From Ureibacillus acetophenoni (lineage in GTDB: Bacteria; Bacillota; Bacilli; Bacillales_A; Planococcaceae), in the NCBI RefSeq assembly GCF_900220965.1, contig NZ_OBQC01000012.1, positions 11,933-75,932 of the forward strand: a stretch of 64,000 nt of DNA, in the 5' to 3' direction. This document shows, in pieces, positions 43,833 through 54,033 of this stretch; position 1 is the stretch's first letter; each line of letters begins with the position of its first letter. The notes under the pieces are model-generated. The model was not told where the DNA came from. It saw only the letters and a list, made by a program, of their open reading frames with translations, and ran no database searches. The position numbers were made by a program, and so were the translations under genes.

Positions 43833-45266
43833 ATGCAGAGTTTAAAACAACAATGGTTTGGCAACGTGCGTGGTGATATTCTATCAGGAATTGTAGTTGC
43901 ACTAGCACTTATACCAGAAGCCATAGCCTTTTCAATTATTGCTGGCGTAGATCCTATGGTCGGATTATATGCATCATTTACTATAGCAGTTTTGATTGCA
44001 TTCGTTGGTGGTAGACCCGGGATGATTTCTGCTGCGACCGGAGCAATGGCCTTAGTAATGGTCCCACTTGTACGTGATTATGGGATAGAATACTTATTCG
44101 CAGCAACGATTCTTACAGGAATTATACAAATTCTATTTGGCGTTTTTAAAATCGCCAAACTAATGAAGTTTATTCCAAACGCTGTAATGATTGGGTTCGT
44201 TAATTCATTAGCTATATTAATTTTTATGGCTCAAGTACCTCATTTTATCGGCATATCAACAATGACTTATGTTTTTGTAGCAATTACTTTAGTACTTGTT
44301 TACACATTGCCAAGATTTATTAAAGTAATTCCAGCCCCTTTAATCGCAATTGTACTATTAACAGCAGTTGCTCTTTTTAGTGGTATTGAATTAAGAACAA
44401 TTGGTGATTTAGGGAGTATTACACAAACTTTACCGTCATTCATCATTCCAGATGTACCTTTTACATTTGAGACTTTACAAATCATTCTTCCATTTTCGAT
44501 TTCTCTTGCTATTGTTGGGCTAGTCGAATCTTTACTAACATCACGTATTGTAGATGATATGACTGGTACTGATAGTAACAAAAACCAAGAAGCAAGAGGA
44601 CAAGGAATTGCGAACTTTGTAAATGGCTTCTTTGGTGGTATGGCTGGATGTGCAATGATCGGTCAATCCGTTATTAACGTGAAATCTGGTGGTCGTGGTC
44701 GCCTATCGACTTTAGTTGCAGGATTATTTTTAATGTTTTTAATCCTTGTTTTGGGCGATTTAGTTGTTAAAATTCCGATGCCTGTTCTTGTAGGAATTAT
44801 GATTATGGTTTGTATTGGTACATTTGATTGGAGTTCTTTTAAATATTTAGTAAAAGCACCTCGAACAGATGCACTTGTTATGCTCGTTACTGTCATTATT
44901 GTCGTTTGGACACATGATTTATCCAAAGGTGTCATTGCCGGTGTTATACTAAGTGCAATCTTCTTCGTTGTAAAAATTTCAACAGTAAAAATCGTTCAAG
45001 AGGACAATCGATTTATCGTCAATGGACAGTTATTCTTTGCTTCAACAGATGGGTTTATTAACTACTTTAAAAATAAAAACATCGACGCTAAACATATTCA
45101 AATCGATTTCTCCAATAGCCGTATATGGGATGATTCAGGTGTAGCGTCATTAATGAAAGTTGAGGAACTACTACAAGAAAGAGGAATTACCGTTGATGTA
45201 ATAGACCTTGATACTCCAAGTAGGAAAATTCTTTCAAAATTAGAAAGTATGTCTTCATCTCATTAG
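43833..45266 (+). CDS. SulP-family anion transporter with STAS domain
   Basis: A 477-residue transporter (SLC26/SulP). The motif [26 protein letters not shown] near residues 22-47 is the family signature; a C-terminal STAS domain starts near residue 385 ([24 protein letters not shown]). It carries bicarbonate, sulfate or another anion. ATG at 43833 has AAAGGAG 6 nt upstream; the extended frame from 43776 has no ribosome site. It is followed 10 bp later by a UspA gene, a common pairing. Confidence 0.9.
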   Translation: MQSLKQQWFGNVRGDILSGIVVALALIPEAIAFSIIAGVDPMVGLYASFTIAVLIAFVGGRPGMISAATGAMALVMVPLVRDYGIEYLFAATILTGIIQILFGVFKIAKLMKFIPNAVMIGFVNSLAILIFMAQVPHFIGISTMTYVFVAITLVLVYTLPRFIKVIPAPLIAIVLLTAVALFSGIELRTIGDLGSITQTLPSFIIPDVPFTFETLQIILPFSISLAIVGLVESLLTSRIVDDMTGTDSNKNQEARGQGIANFVNGFFGGMAGCAMIGQSVINVKSGGRGRLSTLVAGLFLMFLILVLGDLVVKIPMPVLVGIMIMVCIGTFDWSSFKYLVKAPRTDALVMLVTVIIVVWTHDLSKGVIAGVILSAIFFVVKISTVKIVQEDNRFIVNGQLFFASTDGFINYFKNKNIDAKHIQIDFSNSRIWDDSGVASLMKVEELLQERGITVDVIDLDTPSRKILSKLESMSSSH

Positions 45267-45276
45267 GAGGAATTTT

Positions 45277-45696
45277 ATGTACAAACATATTTTACTTGCT
45301 TCCGATGGATCTGAAAATGCCGTTCGTGCAGCCAAAGAGGCTGTAAAGATTGCATCTTGTAATGAGGAATCTATTATTGAAGTAGTTTATGTTGTTGATT
45401 TTGATAAAGCAAAATCAGACGTTCTCCACTCAAATTCTAGTGAAGCATTAGAGATTGAACGTCGCAAGAAAAATTCGAAAGTATTACAATATCTTAATGA
45501 TACAAAAATACGTTATAAAACTACGATTCTCCGTGGAAATCCAGGACCTGAAATCGTAAAATATGCAAATGAACAAAAGGTAGATTTAGTTGTTATTGGT
45601 AGCCGTGGTCTTAATGGTCTACAAGAAATGATGCTTGGCAGTGTCAGCCATAAAGTAATGAAACGAGTAAACTGCCCCGCTCTAATCGTAAAATAA
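45277..45696 (+). CDS. Universal stress protein UspA family
   Basis: A 139-residue cytosolic protein with the ATP-binding signature GSRGLNGLQEMMLGSVSHKVMKRV near the C-terminus (G-x2-G-x9-G-[ST] pattern). The gene follows the SulP gene by 10 bp with GGAGGA before ATG, so it may regulate or sense for that transporter. The function of the pairing is unknown. Confidence 0.9.
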   Translation: MYKHILLASDGSENAVRAAKEAVKIASCNEESIIEVVYVVDFDKAKSDVLHSNSSEALEIERRKKNSKVLQYLNDTKIRYKTTILRGNPGPEIVKYANEQKVDLVVIGSRGLNGLQEMMLGSVSHKVMKRVNCPALIVK

Positions 45697-45715
45697 TTGC
45701 TGGATTCACTAATAA

Positions 45716-45760
45716 AAAACCTAATTTCCCATAGAACCATGAGGAAATTAGGTTTTTCTA
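45716..45760. terminator. Bidirectional terminator
   Basis: The 12-bp stem AACCTAATTTCC / GGAAATTAGGTT with A and T runs lies between uspA and the S66 peptidase gene. Confidence 0.9.
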
Positions 45761-45779
45761 TATGATTAAACATATTCCA

Positions 45780-46799
45780 TCACTCTATAAATCTCTGCGT
45801 AACCATACCACCATTAGTATAGATCCTTACCTCAGCATATGCTCCATTAACAAATGTAATTTGAGGTGGCATATGACCACAATCAATATCATATCCAATC
45901 GGTACTCCCAATTCCTCTGCCAATTCCATGTATACATCAACCACATGATAATCTTCTTTCGGCTGATTTGCTGGACTTCTTCCAAAAAGAATTGCACTAC
46001 AATTATCGAACCAACCAGCTAACTTCATTTGAACTAAAGTTCTTCTTAAATCTGTTGTTTGTAGTTCACAGTTTTCAAGATACCAGATAATTGGTTCATT
46101 ATTTATGAATTGTTTTTGAAACGCTCGAACATCGCCATATGGGGTTCCGATTAAATGTCTAATAACATCAATACATCCCCCTAGTAATCTACCTTTTACG
46201 TACATCGGGTCATTTTTAACCGTTTTCCATTTAGTAGGCTCTGTTAGATGAAATACATAATCAGTCTCATTGTTATGCTGCCATTCTAATTGGAACTTTT
46301 CCGATGAATACTGTATTACTTCCTCGCCCTTTTTTGTAAATAATACTTTCTCCCACATTGCAGTTGTTGGATCAGTTAGTCTACCGCGCAGATCGATGAT
46401 GTTATTTCCATGGGCAGTTGCGATTCCTGTTTTTAATGTAATTGCTAGTAAAAGTACACTTGTATCTGAATAGCCTAGAAGCCATTTAGGTTTTATTTTC
46501 TCAAATTGAATATGCTCCAAAATCTCAATTAGTAATTCTCCTCCCCATGGTGGGAATATGAAGTCAATTGTGTCATCTTGAAGCATGCTATTTAATTCTG
46601 CAGCGCGTGTTGTAGCCGGTGCGGATTTGGCCTTATACTGCATCCATGCTGTATCCCCTACTTTTACCGTGAATCCCTTACTTTCCATTTTTTCAATCGC
46701 TCGTTCAAGGAGTGAATACTGTTCTTTGTATAATCCTGATGACGGGGCCGTTACTCCTATTGTTACTGGACTATTAAATTCTGGATAAATAATTGCCAT
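45780..46799 (-). CDS. S66-family LD-carboxypeptidase / MccF-like
   Basis: A 339-residue serine peptidase of the S66 family. GYSDTS near residues 109-114 carries the nucleophile S111; FPPWGGELL and IATAHGNN are conserved. Members trim murein tetrapeptides (LdcA) or hydrolyse microcin C7-type nucleotide-peptides (MccF); overall length and the PPWGGE motif favour the MccF-like branch. The ATG at 46799 has GAGGG upstream. No bacteriocin genes are adjacent. Confidence 0.82.
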   Translation of the reverse strand: MAIIYPEFNSPVTIGVTAPSSGLYKEQYSLLERAIEKMESKGFTVKVGDTAWMQYKAKSAPATTRAAELNSMLQDDTIDFIFPPWGGELLIEILEHIQFEKIKPKWLLGYSDTSVLLLAITLKTGIATAHGNNIIDLRGRLTDPTTAMWEKVLFTKKGEEVIQYSSEKFQLEWQHNNETDYVFHLTEPTKWKTVKNDPMYVKGRLLGGCIDVIRHLIGTPYGDVRAFQKQFINNEPIIWYLENCELQTTDLRRTLVQMKLAGWFDNCSAILFGRSPANQPKEDYHVVDVYMELAEELGVPIGYDIDCGHMPPQITFVNGAYAEVRIYTNGGMVTQRFIE

Positions 46800-46852
46800 A
46801 AAAATCGCCCTCACTTCATTTGATAGATTTACATTATCTTACGATTCATAGA

Positions 46853-46895
46853 GTAAAAATAAAACCGATTTCTATTTGAAATCGATTTTACTATT
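46853..46895 (-). terminator. Terminator of the VCBS-repeat gene
   Basis: The stem AAAATCGATTTC / GAAATCGGTTTT is followed on the minus strand by ATTTTTAC. Confidence 0.75.
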
Positions 46896-46905
46896 GTCAT
46901 ATTAT

Positions 46906-47673
46906 TTAATTCGATTGTCTTACATCCATATCCTGCCCGTATATACCAACGGATTGACGAACAATAGCAAATGATTGACCATCCCAGCTTAATAAGTTTT
47001 CTACATCACCTAAACCATCTGCATGATATCTCCCTGCAATTCGTTGTATTGCAAGTAAATTGTAATTGCCGTTTCTTGCTAGATCGACAGGATATAAACC
47101 GCTAATTGGGTCTACCCAACCTTCTATTGGCTGTTTTAAAACGCCATTCGTATAATAAATTTCACTTAAATACTCATTCCCCTTATATTGAAGGTCAAGG
47201 GTATACTTTTTAGATGGATCTTTACTAAAAACATTCGCTTTATATTGATTTGCATATTGTACCTTGTAAGGATGTTGTTCATTAAATTGAATAGAGTCAA
47301 AAATATTAGTCATTCGTCCGTTTTCCATTGAAAATATATACGAAAATATAATAGCCCCACTACCACCTGAATCAATGGTTACCATTATATCATTGATACC
47401 ATCTCTAGTTACATCACCTAACCATATAGTCGGATTGTAACCTGCATTTTCAGGTAATTGGAACTCTTCTGTTTGATAGGTTCTACCATATCTTACAAAT
47501 AACGTGATGTTTCTTAAAAATGGACCGTCTGATTGTTTTTCTGCTGTGATATAAATAATGTCAGGAAACCCGTCTCCAGTTACATCACCAATTTTATAAG
47601 AAACAATAAACTGTCCCCTGGGAATTTGTAAATAGAAATGTGGCATAACATTCGATTGCCAGTGCTGATTCAT
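46906..47673 (-). CDS. FG-GAP/VCBS-repeat protein
   Basis: A 255-residue protein with two clear calcium-loop repeats, GDVTGDGFPD (near 29-38) and GDVTRDGIND (near 87-96), as in FG-GAP/VCBS beta-propeller repeats. No signal peptide or membrane segment is present. Related proteins without export signals occur in spore formers, where a coat location is possible; that is inference. GGGAG precedes the ATG. Confidence 0.75.
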   Translation of the reverse strand: MNQHWQSNVMPHFYLQIPRGQFIVSYKIGDVTGDGFPDIIYITAEKQSDGPFLRNITLFVRYGRTYQTEEFQLPENAGYNPTIWLGDVTRDGINDIMVTIDSGGSGAIIFSYIFSMENGRMTNIFDSIQFNEQHPYKVQYANQYKANVFSKDPSKKYTLDLQYKGNEYLSEIYYTNGVLKQPIEGWVDPISGLYPVDLARNGNYNLLAIQRIAGRYHADGLGDVENLLSWDGQSFAIVRQSVGIYGQDMDVRQSN

Positions 47674-47756
47674 CCCATATCTCCCTTTTTATTCATTTCG
47701 ATCTCTTCTATATTATTTAATGATTCCTGTTTTTGAAATGTGCCTAAATAAGAGTA

Positions 47757-47794
47757 AAATAAAAAACCCCGAAAGCATATTAGCTAACGGGATT
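47757..47794 (-). terminator. Terminator of ykvI
   Basis: The stem CCCG.TAGC / GCT..CGGG is followed by GTTTTTTATTTT on the minus strand and overlaps the stop codon. Confidence 0.75.
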
Positions 47795-48836
47795 AATTTC
47801 TTTTTGATGCCCACGTTATAGTGATTGCCGCTATAATCGCGAATCCAAGGTAGCCCATTAAGGAATAGACTTGTCCTACTAATGTTGTAAAACCGACAAA
47901 ACTTGCTATAAAACCAATGATTCCAAAGAACACTACAGTTGGACGATACACTTTATCCTTTGGAGGGATTAAACGTACGATAAATGAATACATCATACCA
48001 ACAGCTGTACTATATATCATTGCAAGTAAGGCTATTGCCATTAAAACTCCGATTATAGGGTGAATATTAAAAGCAATTTCTACAATTGGCATATCCACCC
48101 CAACAACTACATCCATTTTTGCAAACAAGGCAATATTAACTAATAATATTAATGCCCCAAGTATGAGTCCACCAAAAATACCGCCTAAACCAGCTACCCT
48201 TTTACTTGATGCAGTACTTCCAATCACTGTCATCATAGCTACACCAGATGCAATATTATAAGAGACATAAAGTAATGCACCTAACAACCAGTTTGGAGCA
48301 GCAGAACGCTGTTGTTGTGCTAAAATCGTCTGCTCCGCTAAGGATAAATCTGTTGTAAGAATTGAAAAAACAGAAATTATTAACATTAGCCCTAGCAAAT
48401 AAGGAATTGCTATAGCAATGACATTAATAATACTTTTAATATTTAACATTAATGTGAGCACAGTTAAAACAACCATAAATGCGCTTCCGATAACGGGGTC
48501 AAATCCTAATACTTGCCTAAAGGCAGATGCGGTACCAGCAAACATGGCGACCGTAACACAAAATAAAAACACTGTAATAAGAATATCTAAAATGGATCCT
48601 AACGTACGACCTGCTAGAAAATATACAACCTCTTTATGAGAAGAAGTATTTAACCGATAACCTATCTGTGCAATATTCATCCCTAAAAAGGCAAAACCAA
48701 TTGTCGCTACGATTGTTCCAAAAATACTATAGATTCCAAAACTCGTAAAAAACTGCATCATTTCCTGCCCTGATGCAAATCCCCCTCCGACGACTAAACC
48801 AACAAATGCTAGTCCAATTCGCAAACTACTTTTCAT
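47793..48836 (-). CDS. YkvI-family membrane transporter-like protein
   Basis: A 347-residue protein with about ten helices, of the YkvI family within the APC superfamily. The N-terminal LVVGGGFASGQEMMQFF is its hallmark and corresponds to the substrate-binding broken helix of APC carriers. Substrate unknown. The ATG at 48836 has GAGGGA 4 nt upstream; an ATG 12 bp further upstream lacks one. Confidence 0.82.
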   Translation of the reverse strand: MKSSLRIGLAFVGLVVGGGFASGQEMMQFFTSFGIYSIFGTIVATIGFAFLGMNIAQIGYRLNTSSHKEVVYFLAGRTLGSILDILITVFLFCVTVAMFAGTASAFRQVLGFDPVIGSAFMVVLTVLTLMLNIKSIINVIAIAIPYLLGLMLIISVFSILTTDLSLAEQTILAQQQRSAAPNWLLGALLYVSYNIASGVAMMTVIGSTASSKRVAGLGGIFGGLILGALILLVNIALFAKMDVVVGVDMPIVEIAFNIHPIIGVLMAIALLAMIYSTAVGMMYSFIVRLIPPKDKVYRPTVVFFGIIGFIASFVGFTTLVGQVYSLMGYLGFAIIAAITITWASKRN

Positions 48837-48900
48837 TGATTCCCTCATTTCAATAAATAGAAAAGGACCACAAAATAAGCGGAATCTATAAAGGGTTTTA

Positions 48901-50004
48901 TTAATATTGTTTCATTGAAATTGTAAGTTTATCGATTGCTTCGAAATTTGGTGAATAGCCTATTCCACTATCTCGAGGTACCATTATGTAACCATCTTGA
49001 GCTATTACCTCTGGAAGAATGATATCTTCTTCCCAATAATGACTCGACCCAGCAGTATCTCCAGGTAGAACAAAATTTGATAATGTAGTTAAGGCGATGT
49101 TGTGCGCCCTACCAATTCCAGCTTCAAGCATGCCACCACACCATACGGGAATACCTGCCGATTCACATAAATCGTGAATTTTTTTCGCTTCTGTTAGACC
49201 ACCAACTCGTCCAATTTTCAAATTAATAACTCCACAACTTCCAAGTTCAATAGCCTTACGTGCATCCTCATAGGAAGTAATACTTTCATCTAAACAAATA
49301 GGGGTTTTCAATTGTTTTTGTAATGTTGCATGGTCAATAATGTCATCTGCAGCTAGTGGTTGTTCAATCATCAGTAAATTATATTGATCTAACTGTTTTA
49401 ATAGGTCGATATCATCCAATGAATATGCGGAATTGGCATCTGCCATTAAGGGTACATCAGGGAAATGTTCTCTTAATAATTTAATAAGTTCTATATCATA
49501 TCCGGGCTTAATTTTAACCTTAATCCGTTTATAGCCATCTTGAATAGCTTGCTCAACTACTGCTATTTGTTTTTCAATTGTCTCTTGTATACCAATGCTA
49601 ATTCCCACTTCAATTTTTTCCTTAGTTCCACCTAGCGCTTGTGCTAATGATTGGTTTGTTTGCTGTGCGTAAATGTCCCAGAGAGCAGCTTCTATTGTTG
49701 CTTTTGCCATATTATTTTTACGTATAGGTTTTAATATCTCGCTAATTTGATTAGGGTGCAAAATCTCTTTATGTAAAACAAGCGGAATTAGGAAATCCTC
49801 TAACATATGCCAGCACGTTTTTACAGTTTCTTCTGTATACCATGGTGTATCAAAAGCAACACACTCGCCAAAGCCGATGGTTCCATCCTCATCTTTAGCT
49901 TGTAGTAATAGAAACTCCTTATCTTTAAAAGAACCAAAACTCGTTGTAAATGGGTTGTTCAAATGCATTTTTAAATGTCGGATTGTAATATCTGTTACCT
50001 TCAT
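48901..50004 (-). CDS. menC: o-Succinylbenzoate synthase (OSBS/NSAR family)
   Basis: A 367-residue enolase-superfamily enzyme. It carries K162/K164 (IKVKIK), D189, E214, D239 and K263, and the diagnostic [20 protein letters not shown] block of the OSBS/N-succinylamino-acid racemase branch. OSBS makes o-succinylbenzoate in menaquinone synthesis. The other men genes are not in the window, so it may act as OSBS, as a racemase, or both, as shown for relatives in Geobacillus and Amycolatopsis. ATG follows AAGGGG. Confidence 0.85.
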   Translation of the reverse strand: MKVTDITIRHLKMHLNNPFTTSFGSFKDKEFLLLQAKDEDGTIGFGECVAFDTPWYTEETVKTCWHMLEDFLIPLVLHKEILHPNQISEILKPIRKNNMAKATIEAALWDIYAQQTNQSLAQALGGTKEKIEVGISIGIQETIEKQIAVVEQAIQDGYKRIKVKIKPGYDIELIKLLREHFPDVPLMADANSAYSLDDIDLLKQLDQYNLLMIEQPLAADDIIDHATLQKQLKTPICLDESITSYEDARKAIELGSCGVINLKIGRVGGLTEAKKIHDLCESAGIPVWCGGMLEAGIGRAHNIALTTLSNFVLPGDTAGSSHYWEEDIILPEVIAQDGYIMVPRDSGIGYSPNFEAIDKLTISMKQY

Positions 50005-50215
50005 AGTGATAGCCCCTTCTATATAGATATGTTTTCTTTTATAACAAATTCATATTATGTGTGTTTTTAACGTTTTTATCATTGTATAGTACATTTTCTA
50101 TCTATTATACATTGGCTAATTCAATTCCTTGCCTCATCTTAATATAGTGATAAAATTATAGAATAATTGGAAAATTTTTAAATTTGATTCATTCACATTA
50201 TAAAGGGGTTGTTTT

Positions 50216-51403
50216 ATGACACGGCAACATGTGGGGGTTTTGTTTGGCGGAATTTTATTTATGATTGTTGCTATGGGTATAAGTCGATTTGCATTTACAC
50301 CAATTCTACCTTTTATGCGAATTGATGAAGGATTGTCCTTTGAACAAGGGGGTTTCTTAGCATCTAGTAACTATGTTGGCTACTTTGTAGGTGCATTAGG
50401 TGCTGGATTTATTTATCGAAATAAAAAAAACTTTTTACTTTTAAACGTGTTACTGAATGTAATATCCATTGTCATTATGGGGATTACTCATTCCTACATA
50501 TTATGGATTATTCTTCGTTTCATCGCCGGAATAACGGGAGGATTTATTTTCGTTTTAACATCTAGTATCGTTATGGATTACTTAGCTTCCCATAATTTAA
50601 GTCGATGGTCTGGGTTGCTGTTTTCAGGGATTGGACTTGGTATTGCCTTATCGGGTTTACTTGTTCCATTAATTGAATCATTCTATTCTTGGGAAGGTTC
50701 ATGGATAGGTCTAGGAATTTTATCTGCACTATTTTTATTATCAACTCTGACAATGTGGAGAAAAATCGTTATACGTGATGGAGAGAAAGTTGAAAAAACA
50801 AAGGAAACTAAAATATTTCAAGGATTTATGCCTTGGCTAATAATAGCTTATGGACTTGAAGGGTTAGGTTACATTATTACTGGTACTTTTTTAGTTGATA
50901 TTATATACAATATTGAAAGTTTACGACCCTTTGCTAGTTTCAGTTGGGTCATTGCTGGGATAGCCGCTGCACCTGCAGCACCACTGTGGATGGCAATGAT
51001 ATCTAAAATGTCTACTGTAAAAGTATTATCCATTGCTTACATACTACAAATCATTGGTATACTTCTACCTGTTTTCTCACAAACGGCTTGGGGTGTCTTG
51101 CTTTCTGCCTTTCTGTTTGGCTTTACTTTTGTTGGAATCGTTACTTTATCAACCGCTTATGCAAGGCAACTTTTCCCGAAACAAAGTGGAGCGGTTGTTT
51201 CTGTGTTAACGACAGCCTACGCATTAGGTCAAATAGTTGGACCTATCTTAGCAAGTGGTGCTGAATCGATATTTAATAGCTTTAAAGCTCCATTAACACT
51301 TGCGGGTATCGTTGTTATCTTGGCACTTGCTACTTTATTATTTGGAAAAACATTTAGCGATAGAAAACAAGCGGTCTTAATATCTGAACTTCAAAAGGAA
51401 TAA
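50216..51403 (+). CDS. YbfB/YjiJ-family MFS transporter
   Basis: A 395-residue, 12-helix carrier. MGISRFAFTPILPFM near residues 20-34 and ASSNYVGYFVGALGAG near residues 50-65 are typical of the YbfB/YjiJ branch of the major facilitator superfamily. Substrate unknown. AAAGGGG lies upstream of the ATG. Monocistronic. Confidence 0.85.
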   Translation: MTRQHVGVLFGGILFMIVAMGISRFAFTPILPFMRIDEGLSFEQGGFLASSNYVGYFVGALGAGFIYRNKKNFLLLNVLLNVISIVIMGITHSYILWIILRFIAGITGGFIFVLTSSIVMDYLASHNLSRWSGLLFSGIGLGIALSGLLVPLIESFYSWEGSWIGLGILSALFLLSTLTMWRKIVIRDGEKVEKTKETKIFQGFMPWLIIAYGLEGLGYIITGTFLVDIIYNIESLRPFASFSWVIAGIAAAPAAPLWMAMISKMSTVKVLSIAYILQIIGILLPVFSQTAWGVLLSAFLFGFTFVGIVTLSTAYARQLFPKQSGAVVSVLTTAYALGQIVGPILASGAESIFNSFKAPLTLAGIVVILALATLLFGKTFSDRKQAVLISELQKE

Positions 51404-51414
51404 TTCTGACCACT

Positions 51415-51448
51415 TTACAGTTGCTCTTATGCAACTGTATTTTTTTAC
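51415..51448 (+). terminator. Terminator of the MFS gene
   Basis: The stem TACAGTTGC / GCAACTGTA is followed by TTTTTTT. Confidence 0.9.
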
Positions 51449-51615
51449 CCGCCTAAATAACCTTCACAACCACTAATCTTTCAAACTTGAAAACAAAAAT
51501 AGACTATTTCCTCATTTCCTCTATCTAGTCAATAGCACATTTTACTAACGTTGGCTAACCGTCCATTCATAAACTCTATTATCGAATATGATGTTAACGA
51601 AAAGGAGGTGAAGAA

Positions 51616-52611
51616 ATGAGTTCTAGTTACAATCCACAGCACCATGATCCTACATTTTGCCCTTCTTGCGGTAAAAGTAAAAACAATTTTTTTAATAACA
51701 CAGAGGAGAATAACAACTTCCAAGATATGAATACAGATAGTTTTAAATTAGATCATCATTCTATTAAACGTTTAGTCATGTTGTTAATGACACTATTAAA
51801 TAAATTTGAATTTGATAAGGAACCAAAAAAACCACACCATGAGTGTAAATGTAACCATAAACACCATCATGATAAAGATGATTGGTGGAAACATGACAAA
51901 AAGAACGATGAACACCATGACAAACATGATTGCAAATGTAAAACACATAAAGATCATGACTATTATGATTGGTTGAAACATTTCAACAAGCACAACGGCA
52001 AACATGAATGCGGTTGTAAAAATCATGAACATTATGACTGGTGGACTGATGAAGAAAAACACGACAAACATCATGACAAACATGAATGCGAATGTAAAAT
52101 GAAAGATAAGAAACCCGAAAAGAACTATCATCATTTTGAGTTAAAACCTAATTCTTTAGAATCTACAGAAGATGAAGAAATGATGGCAGTGGATTCATCA
52201 AGCTACGAATTTGAATATAAACCTCCTACAAAAGAGGAAAGCTCAAAAAACCACAGATGCAAATGTCAAGATCATAAACCATTCCATGAAGAATACGAAT
52301 CTTCTTCAGAAGAAATGCAAAAACAACCTCATGACAAGAAACATCATGAAATGCCAGATAAAATTTGGTTAACAGACATACTTTCACTACTTTATAATCA
52401 CAAATTATTAAATCTTGATCATCTTTTTGACCAATTGCACAAAGGGAAACAACCTCACAAAAAACCTACTTGCGATTGCCATAAAGAGAAACATTGGGGA
52501 AAAGATGACGACCATAAAAATGATCACCATGAATATACAAAGGAATACTACTATAATGGAATTCCTTTAAAGAAGATTAAAAGAAAAGCACCATATAAAA
52601 AAGATATGTAG
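51616..52611 (+). CDS. His-, Lys-, Asp- and CxC-rich repeat protein
   Basis: A 331-residue, extremely hydrophilic protein. It begins with a CPSC knuckle (C15, C18), then a short hydrophobic stretch (50-63). From residue 74 it has imperfect repeats built on H-[ED]-C-x-C-[KN] plus HxxHD and DWW: the CxC pairs are C77/79, C106/108, C132/134, C158/160, C215/217 and C286/288; the first four are 26-29 residues apart. A second hydrophobic patch (250-272) separates the last pair. Composition predicts strong binding of Zn, Cu or Ni. No signal peptide; a spore-coat or metal-store role is inference. AAAGGAGGT lies 7 nt before the ATG. Confidence 0.75.
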   Translation: MSSSYNPQHHDPTFCPSCGKSKNNFFNNTEENNNFQDMNTDSFKLDHHSIKRLVMLLMTLLNKFEFDKEPKKPHHECKCNHKHHHDKDDWWKHDKKNDEHHDKHDCKCKTHKDHDYYDWLKHFNKHNGKHECGCKNHEHYDWWTDEEKHDKHHDKHECECKMKDKKPEKNYHHFELKPNSLESTEDEEMMAVDSSSYEFEYKPPTKEESSKNHRCKCQDHKPFHEEYESSSEEMQKQPHDKKHHEMPDKIWLTDILSLLYNHKLLNLDHLFDQLHKGKQPHKKPTCDCHKEKHWGKDDDHKNDHHEYTKEYYYNGIPLKKIKRKAPYKKDM

Positions 52612-52674
52612 ACCTTCTTCAAAACCTATTAATGGGTAATGCTACCACATTAACCCTTAAAAAATTCACCTCCA

Positions 52675-52720
52675 ATAAGGATACTTATTAGACCACCTCC
52701 GCTAATAGGTATCCTTTGTC
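52675..52720 (+). terminator. Terminator of the CxC-rich gene
   Basis: The stem AAGGATAC / GTATCCTT with inner ATTAG/CTAAT is followed by a T/C-rich tail TGTCCTTTTCC. Confidence 0.75.
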
Positions 52721-52746
52721 CTTTTCCAAAAAAGAAACGACCCTAG

Positions 52747-52977
52747 GGGAGCATTCCTATTATAGGTCCTGTTGTATTTGAATTCGGAGAAAAATTACAG
52801 GCACCAAAGGATTATATGTCATTTCTAACTCATTTTTTCACGGTTTCTCTTGCATCACTTGTGGAAAGTTGGGTATTAAGGGAAATGGATGAAACACCAG
52901 AGAAAATGATCGAAATGATTGACTTATTCATTCAAGATCAACTTCGAGGTGCTAAGCTGCGGATTAAAAAAGGCTAA
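52747..52977 (+). pseudogene. C-terminal remnant of a TetR-family regulator
   Basis: An open frame without start codon or ribosome site, entered directly after a TAG at 52744. The translation (GPVVFEFGEK, then YMSFLTHFFTVSLASLVESWV, ETPEKMIEMIDLFI) resembles the ligand-binding C-terminal domain of TetR/AcrR regulators, with the W that ends helix 8. No helix-turn-helix remains upstream. It differs from the intact TetR 1.9 kb downstream, so it is not simply a duplicate of it. Confidence 0.6.
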
Positions 52978-53016
52978 GCCGGCATACAAACAATTGCATA
53001 GCCGCCTTAGCTTTTA
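52966..53016. terminator. Bidirectional terminator at the TetR remnant / ABC permease junction
   Basis: The stem GCTAAG.CGGC / GCCG.CTTAGC is flanked by AAAAAA and TTTTA. Confidence 0.7.
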
Positions 53017-54033
53017 TATGGATCTATATTTCTTCAAACTAACGATATTTAACGTAATAAAGACAATAGCAAATCCAAGTAACACTAGTAAATTTCCGGC
53101 AATCTCGTATATGGTGAATCCTTTATACATTACACCATTGAGTGCATCTGAAGCATAATATAGTGGCATGATTTTCCCTAATTGTTGAAGCCATTCTGCC
53201 ATCCCTTCGATTGGGAAGATACCTGAAAAGAATACTTGAGGTACGATCACTAACGGAATAAATTGCACCATTTGAAATTCGGAAGAAGCAAAGCTTGATA
53301 ACAATGTTCCAAGTGACAATGCAACAAATGCTACTAATATATTGATAAGTAAAACAAGCCAAATAGAACCTTCTAAAACGATATCTAAAACCTTTACTGA
53401 ATAGAGTACGACTATAATCGTTTGAATTAAAGCAAACAAACCGTATCCTACTACATAACCAAAGACAATTTCATAACGTTTTATAGGCGTGGCCAATAAC
53501 CTTTCTAAAGTTCCACTTGTTCTTTCGTTAAGTAGCGCAATACCCGCTATTAAAAATACAAAGAAAAAGACAAAAAATCCGACTAACATTGGGCTAAATA
53601 TATCGAAAATTTTTGTTTCTTCATCACCATAAACATACTCAGTTTCAATGGAAGAATTCGCAACTGAATCGTTAACATTAAGAGTCTTTGCTAATAACAT
53701 TTTTACAGAGCTCGAGCGTGATGGTTGTTCATTTAATAGTGTAAGAGCTAGCTTCTCTTCCTCCATATGTAACCATCCATCCAATTCTTCTTCTGCCATT
53801 CGCTCTATTGAGTAACTATCTTCTTTAAATAATTCAAACTCAGATTCTTCTAGTAGTTCAATCACTCTTTCATTTACATCTGTAACGACTAGTTTTAAAT
53901 CGCTTGTTTCTGAATCAAATATAAAATACATAAGCGTCAAAACTAATAACGGTGCAACAAATAACAATGCTAATGTCCGCTTATCTTTTCGGATTTGCTG
54001 AATGATGCGACTGACTAGAGCTAGTATTCGCAT
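53014..54033 (-). CDS. ABC-2 type exporter permease
   Basis: A 339-residue membrane protein: one helix at the N-terminus, an extracellular loop of about 130 residues, then five helices, the layout of ABC-2 permeases. NERTSGTLERLLATPIKRYEI is the conserved coupling segment. It pairs with the ATPase gene, which overlaps by one base (ATG/TAATG-type coupling). Probable export of a drug or lipid. Confidence 0.9.
   Translation of the reverse strand: MRILALVSRIIQQIRKDKRTLALLFVAPLLVLTLMYFIFDSETSDLKLVVTDVNERVIELLEESEFELFKEDSYSIERMAEEELDGWLHMEEEKLALTLLNEQPSRSSSVKMLLAKTLNVNDSVANSSIETEYVYGDEETKIFDIFSPMLVGFFVFFFVFLIAGIALLNERTSGTLERLLATPIKRYEIVFGYVVGYGLFALIQTIIVVLYSVKVLDIVLEGSIWLVLLINILVAFVALSLGTLLSSFASSEFQMVQFIPLVIVPQVFFSGIFPIEGMAEWLQQLGKIMPLYYASDALNGVMYKGFTIYEIAGNLLVLLGFAIVFITLNIVSLKKYRSI

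Noticed and set aside
48901-50004. Treating this gene as the racemase of the amino-acid pathway
   Set aside because: It lies 31 kb from the GNAT/M20 genes and its motifs equally fit menaquinone synthesis, so OSBS was kept as the primary call.
51560-51615. Sporulation sigma-E or sigma-K promoter before the CxC-rich gene
   Set aside because: AATATGATG is close to a sporulation -10, but a matching -35 at proper distance could not be found.
51796-52134. Hydrophobic antisense frame opposite the CxC-rich gene
   Set aside because: It is the complement of His/Lys/Asp codons, which reads as Met/Phe/Val-rich sequence; no ribosome site.
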